The position numbers and the translations under genes are program-made. Shown piece after piece: positions 34,780 to 43,353 of a DNA stretch of 64,000 nt; within the stretch, counting starts at the first letter, position 1, and the number at the start of each line of letters is the position of its first letter. The DNA comes from Jeotgalibacillus haloalkalitolerans. Lineage in GTDB: Bacteria; Bacillota; Bacilli; Bacillales; Jeotgalibacillaceae. Location of the stretch: positions 496,001-560,000 of the forward strand of contig NZ_JAXQNN010000001.1 of NCBI RefSeq assembly GCF_034427455.1, read 5' to 3'. Under the pieces are notes generated by a model. The model did not search any database. It had not been told where the DNA came from and saw only the letters and a list, made by a program, of their open reading frames with translations.

Positions 34780-36456
34780 ATGGATACTCAGTTTTTAGTC
34801 TCACTGGCATTTATACTTTTAACATTCGGTTTGTACATAGGAATTGCGATTTATAATCAGGCAAAGGCTACATCAGACTTTTACGTGGCAGGACGCGGAG
34901 TACCGCCAATTTATAACGGGATGGCGATTGGTGCCGACTGGATGAGTGCTGCTTCATTCATTGGTATGGCCGGAACCGTTATGGTCATGGGGTATGACGG
35001 ACTTGGCTATATTATGGGATGGACAGGCGGTTATCTGCTCTTAACCTTCCTGATGGCGCCTCAGCTTCGTAAATACGGACGCTATACCGTTCCGGAGTTT
35101 ATCGGGGACCGTTATGGCAGTAACCTTGCCAGATTGATTGCGGCTGTTGCGACGATCATCATCAGTTTCACGTATTCAATTGGACAGATGTCAGGATCCG
35201 GTGTCGTGATCGGCCGTCTGCTTGAAGTGGATTACCGCATCGGGACAATTATTGGTGCGTGTCTCATCGCCTTTTATTCAGCACTTGGAGGGATGAAGGG
35301 GATTACATGGACGCAGGTAGCGCAGTATGTGGTGTTAATCACAGCTTACCTTGTACCTGTTATCTTTATGGCACTTCAGCTGACTAATAACCCGCTTCCA
35401 TGGGTTTCATACGGTTCAATCATTGAGGAAATGAGAGTGCTCGACCGTGAGCTTGGGATTTCAGAGTATGTTGTGCCATTTACTGAAGGAACCAAGTGGC
35501 AGTTCCTGGCCCTGATGTTTACGCTGATGGCCGGTACTGCGGGACTTCCACACGTGATTGTACGTTTTTACACAGTATCAACTATGAAGGCTGCGCGCTG
35601 GAGTGGTGCCTGGGCGCTGTTGTTTATTGGACTTCTATATCTTTCAGCACCTGCATATGCTGCATTTTCACGCTTTATCCTGATGACGCAGGTCGCGGGT
35701 TCACCAATTGATCAGCTTCCTGCATGGACAGCGTCATGGGTGGACACAGGCATGCTCCAGGTTGCAGATACGAGCGGGGATGGTGTGCTGCAGTGGCAGG
35801 AGCTTCAGATTGCAAATGACATTGTTGTTATGGCGACACCTGAGATTGCGAACCTTGGTATTTTTGTTATTGGCTTGATGGCAGCAGGTGCGATGGCTGC
35901 CGCGCTTTCAACAGCCGGTGGTCTGATGATTGCTATCTCAGCATCACTTTCACATGATATTTATTTCCGCTCAATTAATCCGAATGCATCTGATAAAAAG
36001 CGTCTGGCAGTTGGGCGCTGGTCAATTGTGCTCGCATCACTTGCAGCAGGTGTGATTGCACTGAATCCACCTGGAGCGATCACTCAGATCGTGGCATGGG
36101 CGTTTGCACTTGCTTCAGGCTCATTCTTCCCGGCACTGCTCCTTGGTGTATGGTGGAAGCGTTCAAATGCAAAAGGTGTCATTGCCGGAATGCTTGTCGG
36201 CTTATCAGTGACGCTTGGTTACATTTTTGCCGCGAAATACGGCGGATTCACGATTTTAGGCATTATTGATACAGGAGCCGGGGTCTTCGGTGCATCTGCT
36301 GCGATCATTGCGAACGTAGTCGTATCACTTGCAACGAAGCCGCCATCACAAAAGATTCAGGAAGAGGTTATTGACCTTCGTTATCCTGAGCAGATGACAT
36401 ACCGGGATGGAGAGGTGTGGCTTGATGACGGAAACGACGTACCGCCATCCAAGTGA
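34780..36456 (+). CDS. Sodium:solute (acetate-type) symporter, VC_2705-like
   Basis: 558 residues, 13-14 membrane segments, SSS family. DFYVAGRGVPPIYNGMAIGADWMSAASFIG near the N-terminus and GAMAAALSTAGGLMIAISASLSHD near residue 370 are the conserved Na+ and substrate regions. An external loop has DTSGDGVLQWQE (residues 330-341), a textbook EF-hand loop. Related to ActP, so acetate or another short acid is the likely substrate. ATG at 34780 follows AAAGGGGG. Its end overlaps the DUF294 gene by 32 bases. Confidence 0.92.
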   Translation: MDTQFLVSLAFILLTFGLYIGIAIYNQAKATSDFYVAGRGVPPIYNGMAIGADWMSAASFIGMAGTVMVMGYDGLGYIMGWTGGYLLLTFLMAPQLRKYGRYTVPEFIGDRYGSNLARLIAAVATIIISFTYSIGQMSGSGVVIGRLLEVDYRIGTIIGACLIAFYSALGGMKGITWTQVAQYVVLITAYLVPVIFMALQLTNNPLPWVSYGSIIEEMRVLDRELGISEYVVPFTEGTKWQFLALMFTLMAGTAGLPHVIVRFYTVSTMKAARWSGAWALLFIGLLYLSAPAYAAFSRFILMTQVAGSPIDQLPAWTASWVDTGMLQVADTSGDGVLQWQELQIANDIVVMATPEIANLGIFVIGLMAAGAMAAALSTAGGLMIAISASLSHDIYFRSINPNASDKKRLAVGRWSIVLASLAAGVIALNPPGAITQIVAWAFALASGSFFPALLLGVWWKRSNAKGVIAGMLVGLSVTLGYIFAAKYGGFTILGIIDTGAGVFGASAAIIANVVVSLATKPPSQKIQEEVIDLRYPEQMTYRDGEVWLDDGNDVPPSK

Positions 36457-38299
36457 TGGTGAATCAATCAGAGCATTTATTAAAGAGACACCGCTTTTTA
36501 AAAACAGATCTGATATTGAGTTCAGCCGGCTCTATAATCTTTGTCAGGAGCGGCAGTACGACCAGGGCGTTTTAATTGCGGATGCGCGTAAAAAAAGGGA
36601 AGGAATTCTGCTGATTACATCAGGGCTTGCTGAAGTATACGCAGCAGGATTCCAGGGTGTCAGAGAAGTGCTTGAATTTGCAGGTCCCGGCGAAATTGTC
36701 GGGCTCGCAAGTATCAGTACGATGCTGAAGCCGACGGATGAACCTGTTCATACCGTTGAGATTTCAGCGCTTGAAACCACACAGGGTTTATTTATTCCAT
36801 ACAGTGTCCTGAAAGAGCTCTGGGGGGAGCCTTCAGTACAGCAGTACTTTTTGGAAAAAGCGATCTTCCGTCTGCAGGATGTGTACCAGTCATTAACTGA
36901 ACAGATGCAGCAGGCGGGGTGGATCGAACAGCAGAAGCAGGTATTTCAGCGGGTGCAGGACATGATGTCCTCCCCGCTGCTTACCGTTTCAGCTGACAGT
37001 ACCTTAGAAGAAGGCATCGGTTTTATGGCGCGTCATGAACTGAGCGCTGCAGTTTACGTAAAACATGAAGTCCCTTACATCGTATCCATGCGGGAAGTGA
37101 TGAAGGCCATTGCTGAAAAACATCCACTTTCTTCACAGCTGTCAGCAATCGGGAAGGAATGTGCGGTCATTAAAAGGAACGCCTTTTATTATGATGCACT
37201 TGCCATCTTTCAGCTGAAAGGAGACCTGCGTCACATTGTGGTACTGGATGAGAGGGAGCGGCCGATTGGCATGCTGACCCTTTCAGATGTATTAAAACAG
37301 CGCCATCGTTCGATTCAGCACCTGATGAAGGAAATTCAGGCGGTTGGACCGTCCACACTTGAAAAGCTCTCCGGTGATCTGAAAAAAATGGCGTCCGGGC
37401 TCATAGAAGAACGCGCAAGCATCCGTATGCTGTCTTCTGCCATGACGCCGCTTTTTGATCAGCTGACAGGAAAGCTGATCAATGACGCTGTGAAAAATAC
37501 AGGTCAACCTCCATGCGAATTTGCTTTTTATCAGATGGGCAGCGCAGGACGCGGAGAACAGTTCCAGATGACAGATCAGGATCACTTTCTTGTATTTGAA
37601 AGAAACGGCAGTGATGAAGAGGCTTATTTTGAAAAGCTTGGAGAGGAAATTACGTCTCTGCTGGAACAGGCAGGTTTTAAATTATGCGATGGCCAGATGA
37701 TGGTCAGCAATCCGATATGGAGAGGGTCCGTGACCGACTGGCAGCAGCGGATCAGAAGGTGGGCATTACGCTCTACGCCGCAAAACATACTATATGCCTA
37801 TAATTTTTTTGCGATGAGATGGCTGTATGGAAATGCGGAAGTCCACCATGATTTTATGAAAGGATTGAAGAAAGAACTCGAGCACTCAGGCGTATTATTA
37901 AGACAGATGGCAGAGGAAATCAGGTCGGTACCTATTCCTTCAATTGACCACCGGATCAGAAGCTTTATTTTGAGGGAAGGCAAAGTCATTGATCTGAAAA
38001 AGCAGGTGCTTTTCCCATTTCACCATGCCCTGCAAATCAGCTCTATCCGTGCAGGAATATTAGAAGGATCAACAGCTGACAGGATTGCGAAACTGACGGA
38101 AAAAGGAAAGATTGAAGAGGATACAGATCTGAAAGAAAGCATTGATTTTATTTTATCGCTGAACCTTCAGCGCAAGCAGGAAGGAACCTCTGAAGTCCGT
38201 CCGGATCAGCTGACTTCAAGGGAAAAAGCACTTTTATCAAAATCACTTGAAACACTGCGTCACTTTCAGCAGGCTGCAGTCAGGGAAATGGGTGTGTAA
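36425..38299 (+). CDS. cNMP-binding/CBS/DUF294 nucleotidyltransferase-like sensor
   Basis: 624 residues. Order of domains: cyclic-nucleotide-binding fold (about 15-140), two CBS domains (about 165-290), DUF294 nucleotidyltransferase-like domain with GSAGRGEQFQMTDQDHFLVF (about 370-390), and a helical C-terminal domain. Start at the ATG following GAGAGGTG, within the symporter gene. The set permease-CBS/DUF294-exonuclease is conserved also in Proteobacteria, so it probably senses nucleotides and adjusts uptake; direct function is unknown. Confidence 0.88.
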   Translation: MTETTYRHPSDGESIRAFIKETPLFKNRSDIEFSRLYNLCQERQYDQGVLIADARKKREGILLITSGLAEVYAAGFQGVREVLEFAGPGEIVGLASISTMLKPTDEPVHTVEISALETTQGLFIPYSVLKELWGEPSVQQYFLEKAIFRLQDVYQSLTEQMQQAGWIEQQKQVFQRVQDMMSSPLLTVSADSTLEEGIGFMARHELSAAVYVKHEVPYIVSMREVMKAIAEKHPLSSQLSAIGKECAVIKRNAFYYDALAIFQLKGDLRHIVVLDERERPIGMLTLSDVLKQRHRSIQHLMKEIQAVGPSTLEKLSGDLKKMASGLIEERASIRMLSSAMTPLFDQLTGKLINDAVKNTGQPPCEFAFYQMGSAGRGEQFQMTDQDHFLVFERNGSDEEAYFEKLGEEITSLLEQAGFKLCDGQMMVSNPIWRGSVTDWQQRIRRWALRSTPQNILYAYNFFAMRWLYGNAEVHHDFMKGLKKELEHSGVLLRQMAEEIRSVPIPSIDHRIRSFILREGKVIDLKKQVLFPFHHALQISSIRAGILEGSTADRIAKLTEKGKIEEDTDLKESIDFILSLNLQRKQEGTSEVRPDQLTSREKALLSKSLETLRHFQQAAVREMGV

Positions 38300-38313
38300 A
38301 AGGAGGAGACAAC

Positions 38314-38964
38314 ATGGCGATATGGTCAAAGAAATTTGATGATCAGATCAACACAGATATTCCGCTTTCCACACCGCTCGATGAATTAAATCTGCTCGTC
38401 ATCGATACTGAAACAACAGGCTTTGCAGTGGGGAAGGATGACCGGCTGATTGAGGTGGGGGCCGTGCCGGTTAAAGGGCTGAAGGTACTGGAGAAGGAAT
38501 CATTTCAGTCTTACGTCAACCCTGTCAGAGAGATCCCGCCGGCCATTACCGACCTGACATCGATCAGACAGTCAGATGTGGAGGATGCCCCTGATGCGAT
38601 GGAAGTTATTGAAGCACTTTTTGAAAAAGGGAAGCAACTGGAGACCCATGCGCTGGCCGGGCACTACATTTCATTTGATCTGCTCGTATTCAAGCATGAG
38701 CTGAGAAGAAATTCGCTGCGCTATCAGGAGCCGCCAGCGATAGATACACTTGATCTGCTTTCGTACCTTGTTCCGACCTGGGAGATGAAAGATCTTGCCT
38801 ACTATGCATCCGTTTTTGAAACAAGAATGTATGACCGGCATACAGCACTGGGTGATGCAATGACAGCAGCCTACCTTTTTTGCGAGCTTTGTGAACGTGT
38901 GAAAGAGAGAGGCATCACCACCTGGGGAGAGCTGCTCGCACTGCGTTCATCGAGAACGCCGTGA
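38314..38964 (+). CDS. DEDDh 3'-5' exonuclease, DnaQ-like
   Basis: 216 residues. Exonuclease motif I VIDTETTG (Asp and Glu metal ligands), motif II YISFDLLVFKHEL, motif III DRHTALGDAMTA (His and Asp). Similar to the epsilon subunit of DNA polymerase III but without the polymerase-binding tail. Encoded 14 bases after the DUF294 protein; the conserved neighbourhood suggests a link to nucleotide or RNA turnover rather than replication. ATG at 38314 follows AAAGGAGGAG. Confidence 0.9.
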   Translation: MAIWSKKFDDQINTDIPLSTPLDELNLLVIDTETTGFAVGKDDRLIEVGAVPVKGLKVLEKESFQSYVNPVREIPPAITDLTSIRQSDVEDAPDAMEVIEALFEKGKQLETHALAGHYISFDLLVFKHELRRNSLRYQEPPAIDTLDLLSYLVPTWEMKDLAYYASVFETRMYDRHTALGDAMTAAYLFCELCERVKERGITTWGELLALRSSRTP

Positions 38965-39061
38965 CAAAATGATGTCAATATGCTGGAAATGGTTTGAAGG
39001 TGATTGTTATGTGGGAATAGTAAGGTGCACGAATTAAATCGAAAAGAGAGGATTGTCAGAA

Positions 39062-39274
39062 ATGACGCTTCAAAGCATTTTACAGGAATTCCATACATTA
39101 AAAGCGGAGTCCATTCCAGTAGATTTACTTGATGAAAAATATGCTGATTTGATGATCCGGATGGAGCAGTCTTATGAGATCCCAGATGTCATTACTGCAG
39201 AGTGGGAAGAGAAAAATAGATCAGTCAGTACGGTGTATAGATTAATTGCGAGCAATCGGCTGATGGATACTTGA
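39062..39274 (+). CDS. Small hypothetical protein
   Basis: 70 residues, acidic and helical (ILQEFHTLKAESIPVDLLDEKYADLMIRMEQSYEIPD), no Cys, no membrane segment. ATG at 39062 follows GAGAGG at ten bases; the TTG nine bases upstream overlaps that site. No family recognised. Ended by a weak hairpin at 39288-39319. Confidence 0.7.
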   Translation: MTLQSILQEFHTLKAESIPVDLLDEKYADLMIRMEQSYEIPDVITAEWEEKNRSVSTVYRLIASNRLMDT

Positions 39275-39287
39275 ATAGTGGATTAAG

Positions 39288-39319
39288 AACCGTTTGGTGG
39301 GGATGCCGGGCGGTTTTTT
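39288..39319 (+). terminator. Weak terminator
   Basis: AACCG...CGG followed by TTTTTTG; short stem with a large loop. Confidence 0.4.
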
Positions 39320-39334
39320 GTATGGATGGGAGGT

Positions 39335-39460
39335 TGGTTCATGAAATTTTGCGGGGTGTTCATGACATAACATGTGCGGTTCCGGAGATTACCACTGGTG
39401 TTCATGACATTACATTCGGGGTTCAGGAGATTTTCACGCTTGTCCCTGAAATTGTGTGGA
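39335..39460 (-). repeat. 21-bp-phased hexameric array, class I variant (CATGAAC/CCTGAAC)
   Basis: Minus-strand array. Cores GTTC(A/C) at 39337, 39358, 39379, 39400 and 39421, and GTCCC at 39442, all 21 bp apart. Same subtype as the array at 11.96 kb. Between two convergent genes. Confidence 0.88.
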
Positions 39461-39503
39461 AAGGCCTAGCCTCCTGCAGCGCCAAATCCCCGTCCCAGAA
39501 CGA

Positions 39504-39535
39504 AACAAAACCGCCGCTCCCAAAAGAGCGGCGGT
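39504..39535 (-). terminator. Terminator of the dipeptidase gene
   Basis: ACCGCCGCTC-TTTTGGG-type loop-GAGCGGCGGT with a TTTTGTTT tract on the minus strand. Confidence 0.85.
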
Positions 39536-39545
39536 CCACCATCCA

Positions 39546-40919
39546 TTATTTCTTCAAAACCTCAGGCAGCGTGCTGTAATAATCAGCAATCACACGCAGT
39601 CCCTGATCAAAATTCTCTAAATGAAAATGTTCATTCGGTGCATGGAAGTTCTCACCCGGCAGACCGAATCCCATCAGCACAATCGGCTTCTGCAGAATCT
39701 GGTCAAACGCTGCAACGATCGGAATCGAGCCGCCGCCGCGGATGAACTGGGTTGGTACGCCGTACACTTTTTCATATGATGCACCGGCAGCCTGAATCGC
39801 AGGATGATCATAAGGCGTCACGTACGGTGCCCCTTTATCAAACGGCGTGACTTCAACTGTTACACCAGCCGGCGTATGAGCCTCAACGTGCTTTGTCAGC
39901 AGCTCAACAATCTCATCGGGATCCTGGTGTGGTACGAGCCGGCACGTAATTTTCGCATGCGCTTCATTTGGCAGAACCGTTTTAATGCCTTCGCCTTCAA
40001 AGCCGCCCCACATGCCGTTAATTTCAAGTGTTGGACGCGTCCACATGCGCTCGAGTGATGTATAGCCCTTTTCGCCGAACAGTTCTTCAACTTCAAGCTC
40101 TTTTTTCAAAGCCTCATCTGAAAAGTTCAGTGCTTCATAGGCTGCTTTTTCTTCATCAGTCAGCGGCTCAACTTTATCGTAAAAGCGGTCTACCTGAATC
40201 ACACCGTTTTCATCACGGAATGAATCAAGCAGACTGACGAGCGCATGAAGTGCATTTTGCACAGCGCCGCCATACAGCCCTGAGTGCAGGTCGCCTTTTG
40301 CACCTTTCACGTCAATCTGAATGCCCGCAAGTCCGCGCAGACCATAGCAGATCGCAGGCTGTCCTTTTTCCTGCATGCCGGTATCTGAGATCACAATGAC
40401 ATCTGAGGCCAGCAGGTCCTGGTTTTCTTCAACAAATTTTGGAAGGTTAACACTGCCAATTTCCTCTTCGCCTTCAATCAGAAACTTCAGATTAACTGGC
40501 AGCTTTCCGTGTTCCTTCAATAAAGCTTCTGCTGCTTTAACGTGCATAAAGGATTGTCCTTTGTCATCAGTTGCGCCGCGGGCATAAATTTTGTTGTCGC
40601 GAATTGCGGGCTGGAAGGGCTCCGTTTCCCATAAATGTAGCGGGTCAACCGGCTGGACGTCATAGTGCCCGTATACTAACACGGTGGGTGCATCCTCTGC
40701 ATGAAGCCAGTCGCCATAGACGACAGGGTGTCCCGGTGTCTGGATGATCTGAACGTTTTCCATTCCGATTTTCCGAAGGTTTTCTGCGATCCATTCGCCG
40801 CCTTTTAATGTATTCTGCTTATGTTCTGAGAGTGAGCTAACGCTTGGGATCGATAACCATTCGGTCAGTTCTGCTAAATGCCGGTCACGATTGTCGCGGA
40901 AATATTGATCTAATGCCAT
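39546..40919 (-). CDS. M20 family dipeptidase
   Basis: 457 residues, zinc peptidase of the M20/M25/M40 group with catalytic and dimerisation domains. Metal and catalytic residues: His and Asp in VYGHYDVQPVDP (about residue 83), Glu pair in EGEEEIGS (about 150), Asp in VISDTGM (about 177) and His near NEHFHLENFD at the end. Cleaves dipeptides in the cytosol; the exact specificity is uncertain. ATG at 40919 follows AAGGAGTG. Monocistronic. Confidence 0.93.
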   Translation of the reverse strand: MALDQYFRDNRDRHLAELTEWLSIPSVSSLSEHKQNTLKGGEWIAENLRKIGMENVQIIQTPGHPVVYGDWLHAEDAPTVLVYGHYDVQPVDPLHLWETEPFQPAIRDNKIYARGATDDKGQSFMHVKAAEALLKEHGKLPVNLKFLIEGEEEIGSVNLPKFVEENQDLLASDVIVISDTGMQEKGQPAICYGLRGLAGIQIDVKGAKGDLHSGLYGGAVQNALHALVSLLDSFRDENGVIQVDRFYDKVEPLTDEEKAAYEALNFSDEALKKELEVEELFGEKGYTSLERMWTRPTLEINGMWGGFEGEGIKTVLPNEAHAKITCRLVPHQDPDEIVELLTKHVEAHTPAGVTVEVTPFDKGAPYVTPYDHPAIQAAGASYEKVYGVPTQFIRGGGSIPIVAAFDQILQKPIVLMGFGLPGENFHAPNEHFHLENFDQGLRVIADYYSTLPEVLKK

Positions 40920-40942
40920 TTTCAAACACTCCTTAATAAAAT

Positions 40943-40971
40943 TTGACAGTGGATTGGCGCTCTGTTATGCT
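40943..40971 (+). promoter_or_regulatory. Strong sigma-A promoter of the candidate RNA
   Basis: TTGACA (40943-40948), 17 bases, TATGCT (40966-40971). The start of transcription would fall at about 40978, exactly where the closing helix of the candidate RNA begins. Confidence 0.75.
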
Positions 40972-40978
40972 AGTGGTT

Positions 40979-41375
40979 GATCGTTTTACGGGAGCGGATT
41001 TTCGGCGGATATCGCCAGCCGCCATAATTAAATAACAAGGTCTGGAAATCCAAGGCCTGAATTCAGCGGCTCACCTTCTGAGTACGCTAAGCAGTTAAGC
41101 TATTTCACCGATTGAAGCAAAAACCCTCTAAAAATGCCGGGGTCGTTGCCCGGAGACAGTACTTCAAACTACTACGCAGTAACTGTGCACTTCTAAAGGT
41201 TCTATCTCACCGAACCGATTCAGACCAAAAATTCCAGATTACTTTATGAACGAATCTAACGTTTTAAAGTAATATCTGATTCACACTGGCGCAGCTTCGG
41301 AGCTGCAAGGACGAAAGAGAGGTTAGGGCTTTCGTTGTTTTAGGTATTATGTAATGCCGCTCCCGTAAGGCAGAT
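40979..41375 (+). ncRNA. Unidentified large structured RNA
   Basis: About 395 nt with no good reading frame. Ends pair through a perfect 12-bp helix (40986-40997 with 41357-41368). Inside lie hairpins at 41004-41023, 41065-41088, 41137-41153, 41198-41216, 41235-41278, 41291-41306 (GCAGCT-TCGG-AGCTGC, a UUCG tetraloop) and 41311-41335. It lacks the sequence marks I know for tmRNA, RNase P RNA, 6S RNA, SRP RNA, T-box, M-box and ydaO leaders. It could be a free RNA or a long leader of the CNNM/CorC gene 170 bases on. No classical terminator follows. Confidence 0.7.
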
Positions 41376-41461
41376 CACCAATCCTCTTTAACATTACTCC
41401 TAAATGATTTTCATTTCAATTTTCTTTCCATATTCGCCTTAAAAGATCGACTTTTCAGTTA

Positions 41462-41492
41462 ATGACAGTGGAATTTTTATTCAGGATAGTAT
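41462..41492 (+). promoter_or_regulatory. Possible own promoter of the CNNM/CorC gene
   Basis: ATGACA (41462-41467), 19 bases, TAGTAT (41487-41492). Weak spacing; it would allow the gene to be read independently of the RNA upstream. Confidence 0.4.
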
Positions 41493-41547
41493 ACGCTAGT
41501 TCTATCTAATTTTTTTACATATTGCTAATTAACCAGGAGGAATATCG

Positions 41548-42813
41548 TTGGAATTTATAGCCATAGCTGCTTTGCTTTTTGCCTCATTCTTTTTATCAGG
41601 AAGTGAGACAGCGCTGACTGCTGTCAACAAAATGAAGGTTAAAACCCGTGCCGAGCAGGGTGATCGTGCGGCTGAAAAGCTGTTAAAACAGGTGTCAAAG
41701 CCTGATCAGATGATCACAACTATTTTGATAGGGAACAATATATCGAATATTCTTTTACCTGTTCTCGTAACAGTCATCGCAATTGATTACGGAATTGAAG
41801 TTGCACTTGCAACAGGGATTTTAACAGTTACGCTGATTATCTTCTCTGAAGTACTGCCGAAAACAATTGCCGCTACTTTTGCTGACCGGATTGCCTACAT
41901 TGTAGCGCCGGTAATCCGCATTTTAATGACAATTTTTAAGCCGATTACATGGTTTTTATCTAAATTCACAAATATCGTGATCCGTATTCTTTCAAAAGGT
42001 GATATTAAGGAAGCAACGATTACGAAAGAAGAGCTTCGCACAATGGTGGATATCGCTTCGACTGAGGGAACTTTTTTAGGTGATGAATCCCTGCGTATTA
42101 AAGGGGTTCTTGACTTTCAGAAAAAGGACGTCGGCGATGCAATGAAAACGCCGCGTGTTGATATCATTGGCATTCCTATTGAGACTAAGTATGAAGAAGT
42201 ACGTGATTATGTCATTGATAATCCTTATACACGCTATCCTGTGTATAAAGAAAATATGGATAATATCGTCGGAGTGTTTCACTCCAAGCAGGTGATCGAA
42301 TGGTCATTGACGCCTGAAAAGCCTTTGACGGAGTTTATGGACAATGATCCGCTGTTCACAGTGGAGACGACTTCAATTGAACGTATTTTCAAACGCATGC
42401 TTCAGGCGAAAAAGCATTTTGCGATTGTACTTGATGAGTACGGCGGGACGCTTGGGATTATCACGCATGAGGACATCATCGAAGCCATGATCGGTCAGGA
42501 AATTGCCGATGAGAATGACGACGAGGAAGAGTCATGGATTGATGAACTGACAGAAAGAACGATTGTCTGTCACGGTAAACTGAACATACACCGTCTGAAT
42601 GAAGTGTTCTCGACGAAGATTCCGGAAGAGCAGGACGTACTTGCAGGGTTTGTATTAAAAGAGATTGGTCATTTGCCTGAAGAAGGCGATGAATTCGATT
42701 TCCAGCACCTGCGCTTTACCGTACTTGAGATGGAGAAAAATAAAATTACAAAGGTGCGCATTGAAAAACGCGTTATCGATGGGATTGCAGATGATAAAGA
42801 TATCGAAAGCTGA
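41548..42813 (+). CDS. CNNM/CorC (HlyC) family membrane protein
   Basis: 421 residues. DUF21/CNNM membrane domain with about four membrane segments (residues 1-175), a pair of CBS domains (about 190-320, including EYGGTLGIITHEDIIEAMIG) and a C-terminal CorC_HlyC domain (about 340-415). Such proteins export or sense Mg2+, or possibly Co2+; the old name haemolysin C is misleading. TTG start at 41548 follows CAGGAGG. Monocistronic, with a terminator. Confidence 0.92.
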   Translation: MEFIAIAALLFASFFLSGSETALTAVNKMKVKTRAEQGDRAAEKLLKQVSKPDQMITTILIGNNISNILLPVLVTVIAIDYGIEVALATGILTVTLIIFSEVLPKTIAATFADRIAYIVAPVIRILMTIFKPITWFLSKFTNIVIRILSKGDIKEATITKEELRTMVDIASTEGTFLGDESLRIKGVLDFQKKDVGDAMKTPRVDIIGIPIETKYEEVRDYVIDNPYTRYPVYKENMDNIVGVFHSKQVIEWSLTPEKPLTEFMDNDPLFTVETTSIERIFKRMLQAKKHFAIVLDEYGGTLGIITHEDIIEAMIGQEIADENDDEEESWIDELTERTIVCHGKLNIHRLNEVFSTKIPEEQDVLAGFVLKEIGHLPEEGDEFDFQHLRFTVLEMEKNKITKVRIEKRVIDGIADDKDIES

Positions 42814-42838
42814 TGGCAGACGCCGTCAGCTTTTTGCT
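42808..42838 (+). terminator. Terminator of the CNNM/CorC gene
   Basis: AGCTGATGG-CAGACG-CCGTCAGCT then TTTTGCTTT; the stem starts within the last codons. Confidence 0.8.
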
Positions 42839-42932
42839 TTATGAAATAAAAATTTCAGTGAATTTTGATATGACGATTAATAAGACGAGACAAGATTATA
42901 GTTCTTGAAAGTTTATTAAGAATCATTTAAGT

Positions 42933-43050
42933 GCAGCGGAGCGTAAGGCGGTGACTCCGGAGCGATTAGTGGGAAGCTGAGACCCCACAGCCGAAGGCGA
43001 GGAGGCTCAGCAACCACCGCTCGGAAAGCATCCGCCTGAAGCGCAGCGAA
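42933..43050 (+). repeat. Palindromic element, second family A subtype
   Basis: GCAGCGGAGCGTAAGGCGGTGACTCC at one end and GCATCCGCCTGAAGCGCAGC at the other, GAGGAGGCTCAGC in the middle. Resembles the copy at 9.99 kb in reverse. It lies in the 540-base gap before the S-box leader. Confidence 0.7.
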
Positions 43051-43119
43051 ACGTTACAAGATACATCTTTTAGATAAGTTTCGTCCGCCGAATAGATTAG
43101 AAAATTCACACATTGGGTC

Positions 43120-43148
43120 TTGACTAAAACCAAGTGATGTTATAGGAT
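43120..43148 (+). promoter_or_regulatory. Promoter of the S-box leader
   Basis: TTGACT (43120-43125), 17 bases, TAGGAT (43143-43148), about 15 bases before the riboswitch. Confidence 0.6.
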
Positions 43149-43169
43149 TAGCGTATTAAAGTGAATAGC

Positions 43170-43271
43170 TCTTATCGAGAGTGGTGGAGGGATATGGCCC
43201 TGTGAAGCCCGGCAACCGCTGACTTTGTCAGAAAGGTGCTACATCCATCAGGCATTGCCTGAAAGATAAGA
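43170..43271 (+). ncRNA. SAM-I riboswitch (S box)
   Basis: Closing helix P1 CTTATC (43171-43176) with GATAAG (43265-43270); conserved core GAGAGTGGTGGAGGGA, GGCCCTGTGAAGCCCGGCAA, and AAAGGTGCTACATCC. Binds S-adenosylmethionine and switches off downstream genes when it is plentiful. Followed by a terminator and then the flavin monooxygenase gene, so that gene should be on only when methionine/SAM is low. Confidence 0.95.
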
Positions 43272-43323
43272 CAGGAGTTCTGAGGTTTCTTCTTCTGTCT
43301 GTCGCAGAGGGAGTTTTTTTATT
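43272..43323 (+). terminator. Riboswitch-controlled terminator
   Basis: GGAGTTCTG...CGCAGAGGGAG followed by TTTTTTT; the 5' arm lies next to P1, as expected for a transcription-terminating S box. The exact stem is not certain. Confidence 0.65.
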
Positions 43324-43353
43324 TTATGGACAACACAAGGAGAGTGAATCAGG

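Noticed and set aside
39271-39579. 102-codon plus-strand frame containing the class I array
   Set aside because: Runs through a terminator, the array and into the antisense of the dipeptidase gene; composition unlike real genes.
40979-41375. tmRNA or RNase P RNA
   Set aside because: No tag-peptide frame, no T-arm or GGGG...CCACCA ends for tmRNA; none of the RNase P conserved blocks.
40979-41375. M-box (Mg2+) riboswitch
   Set aside because: The downstream CNNM/CorC gene suggests it, but the M-box core sequences are absent and the RNA is more than twice as long.
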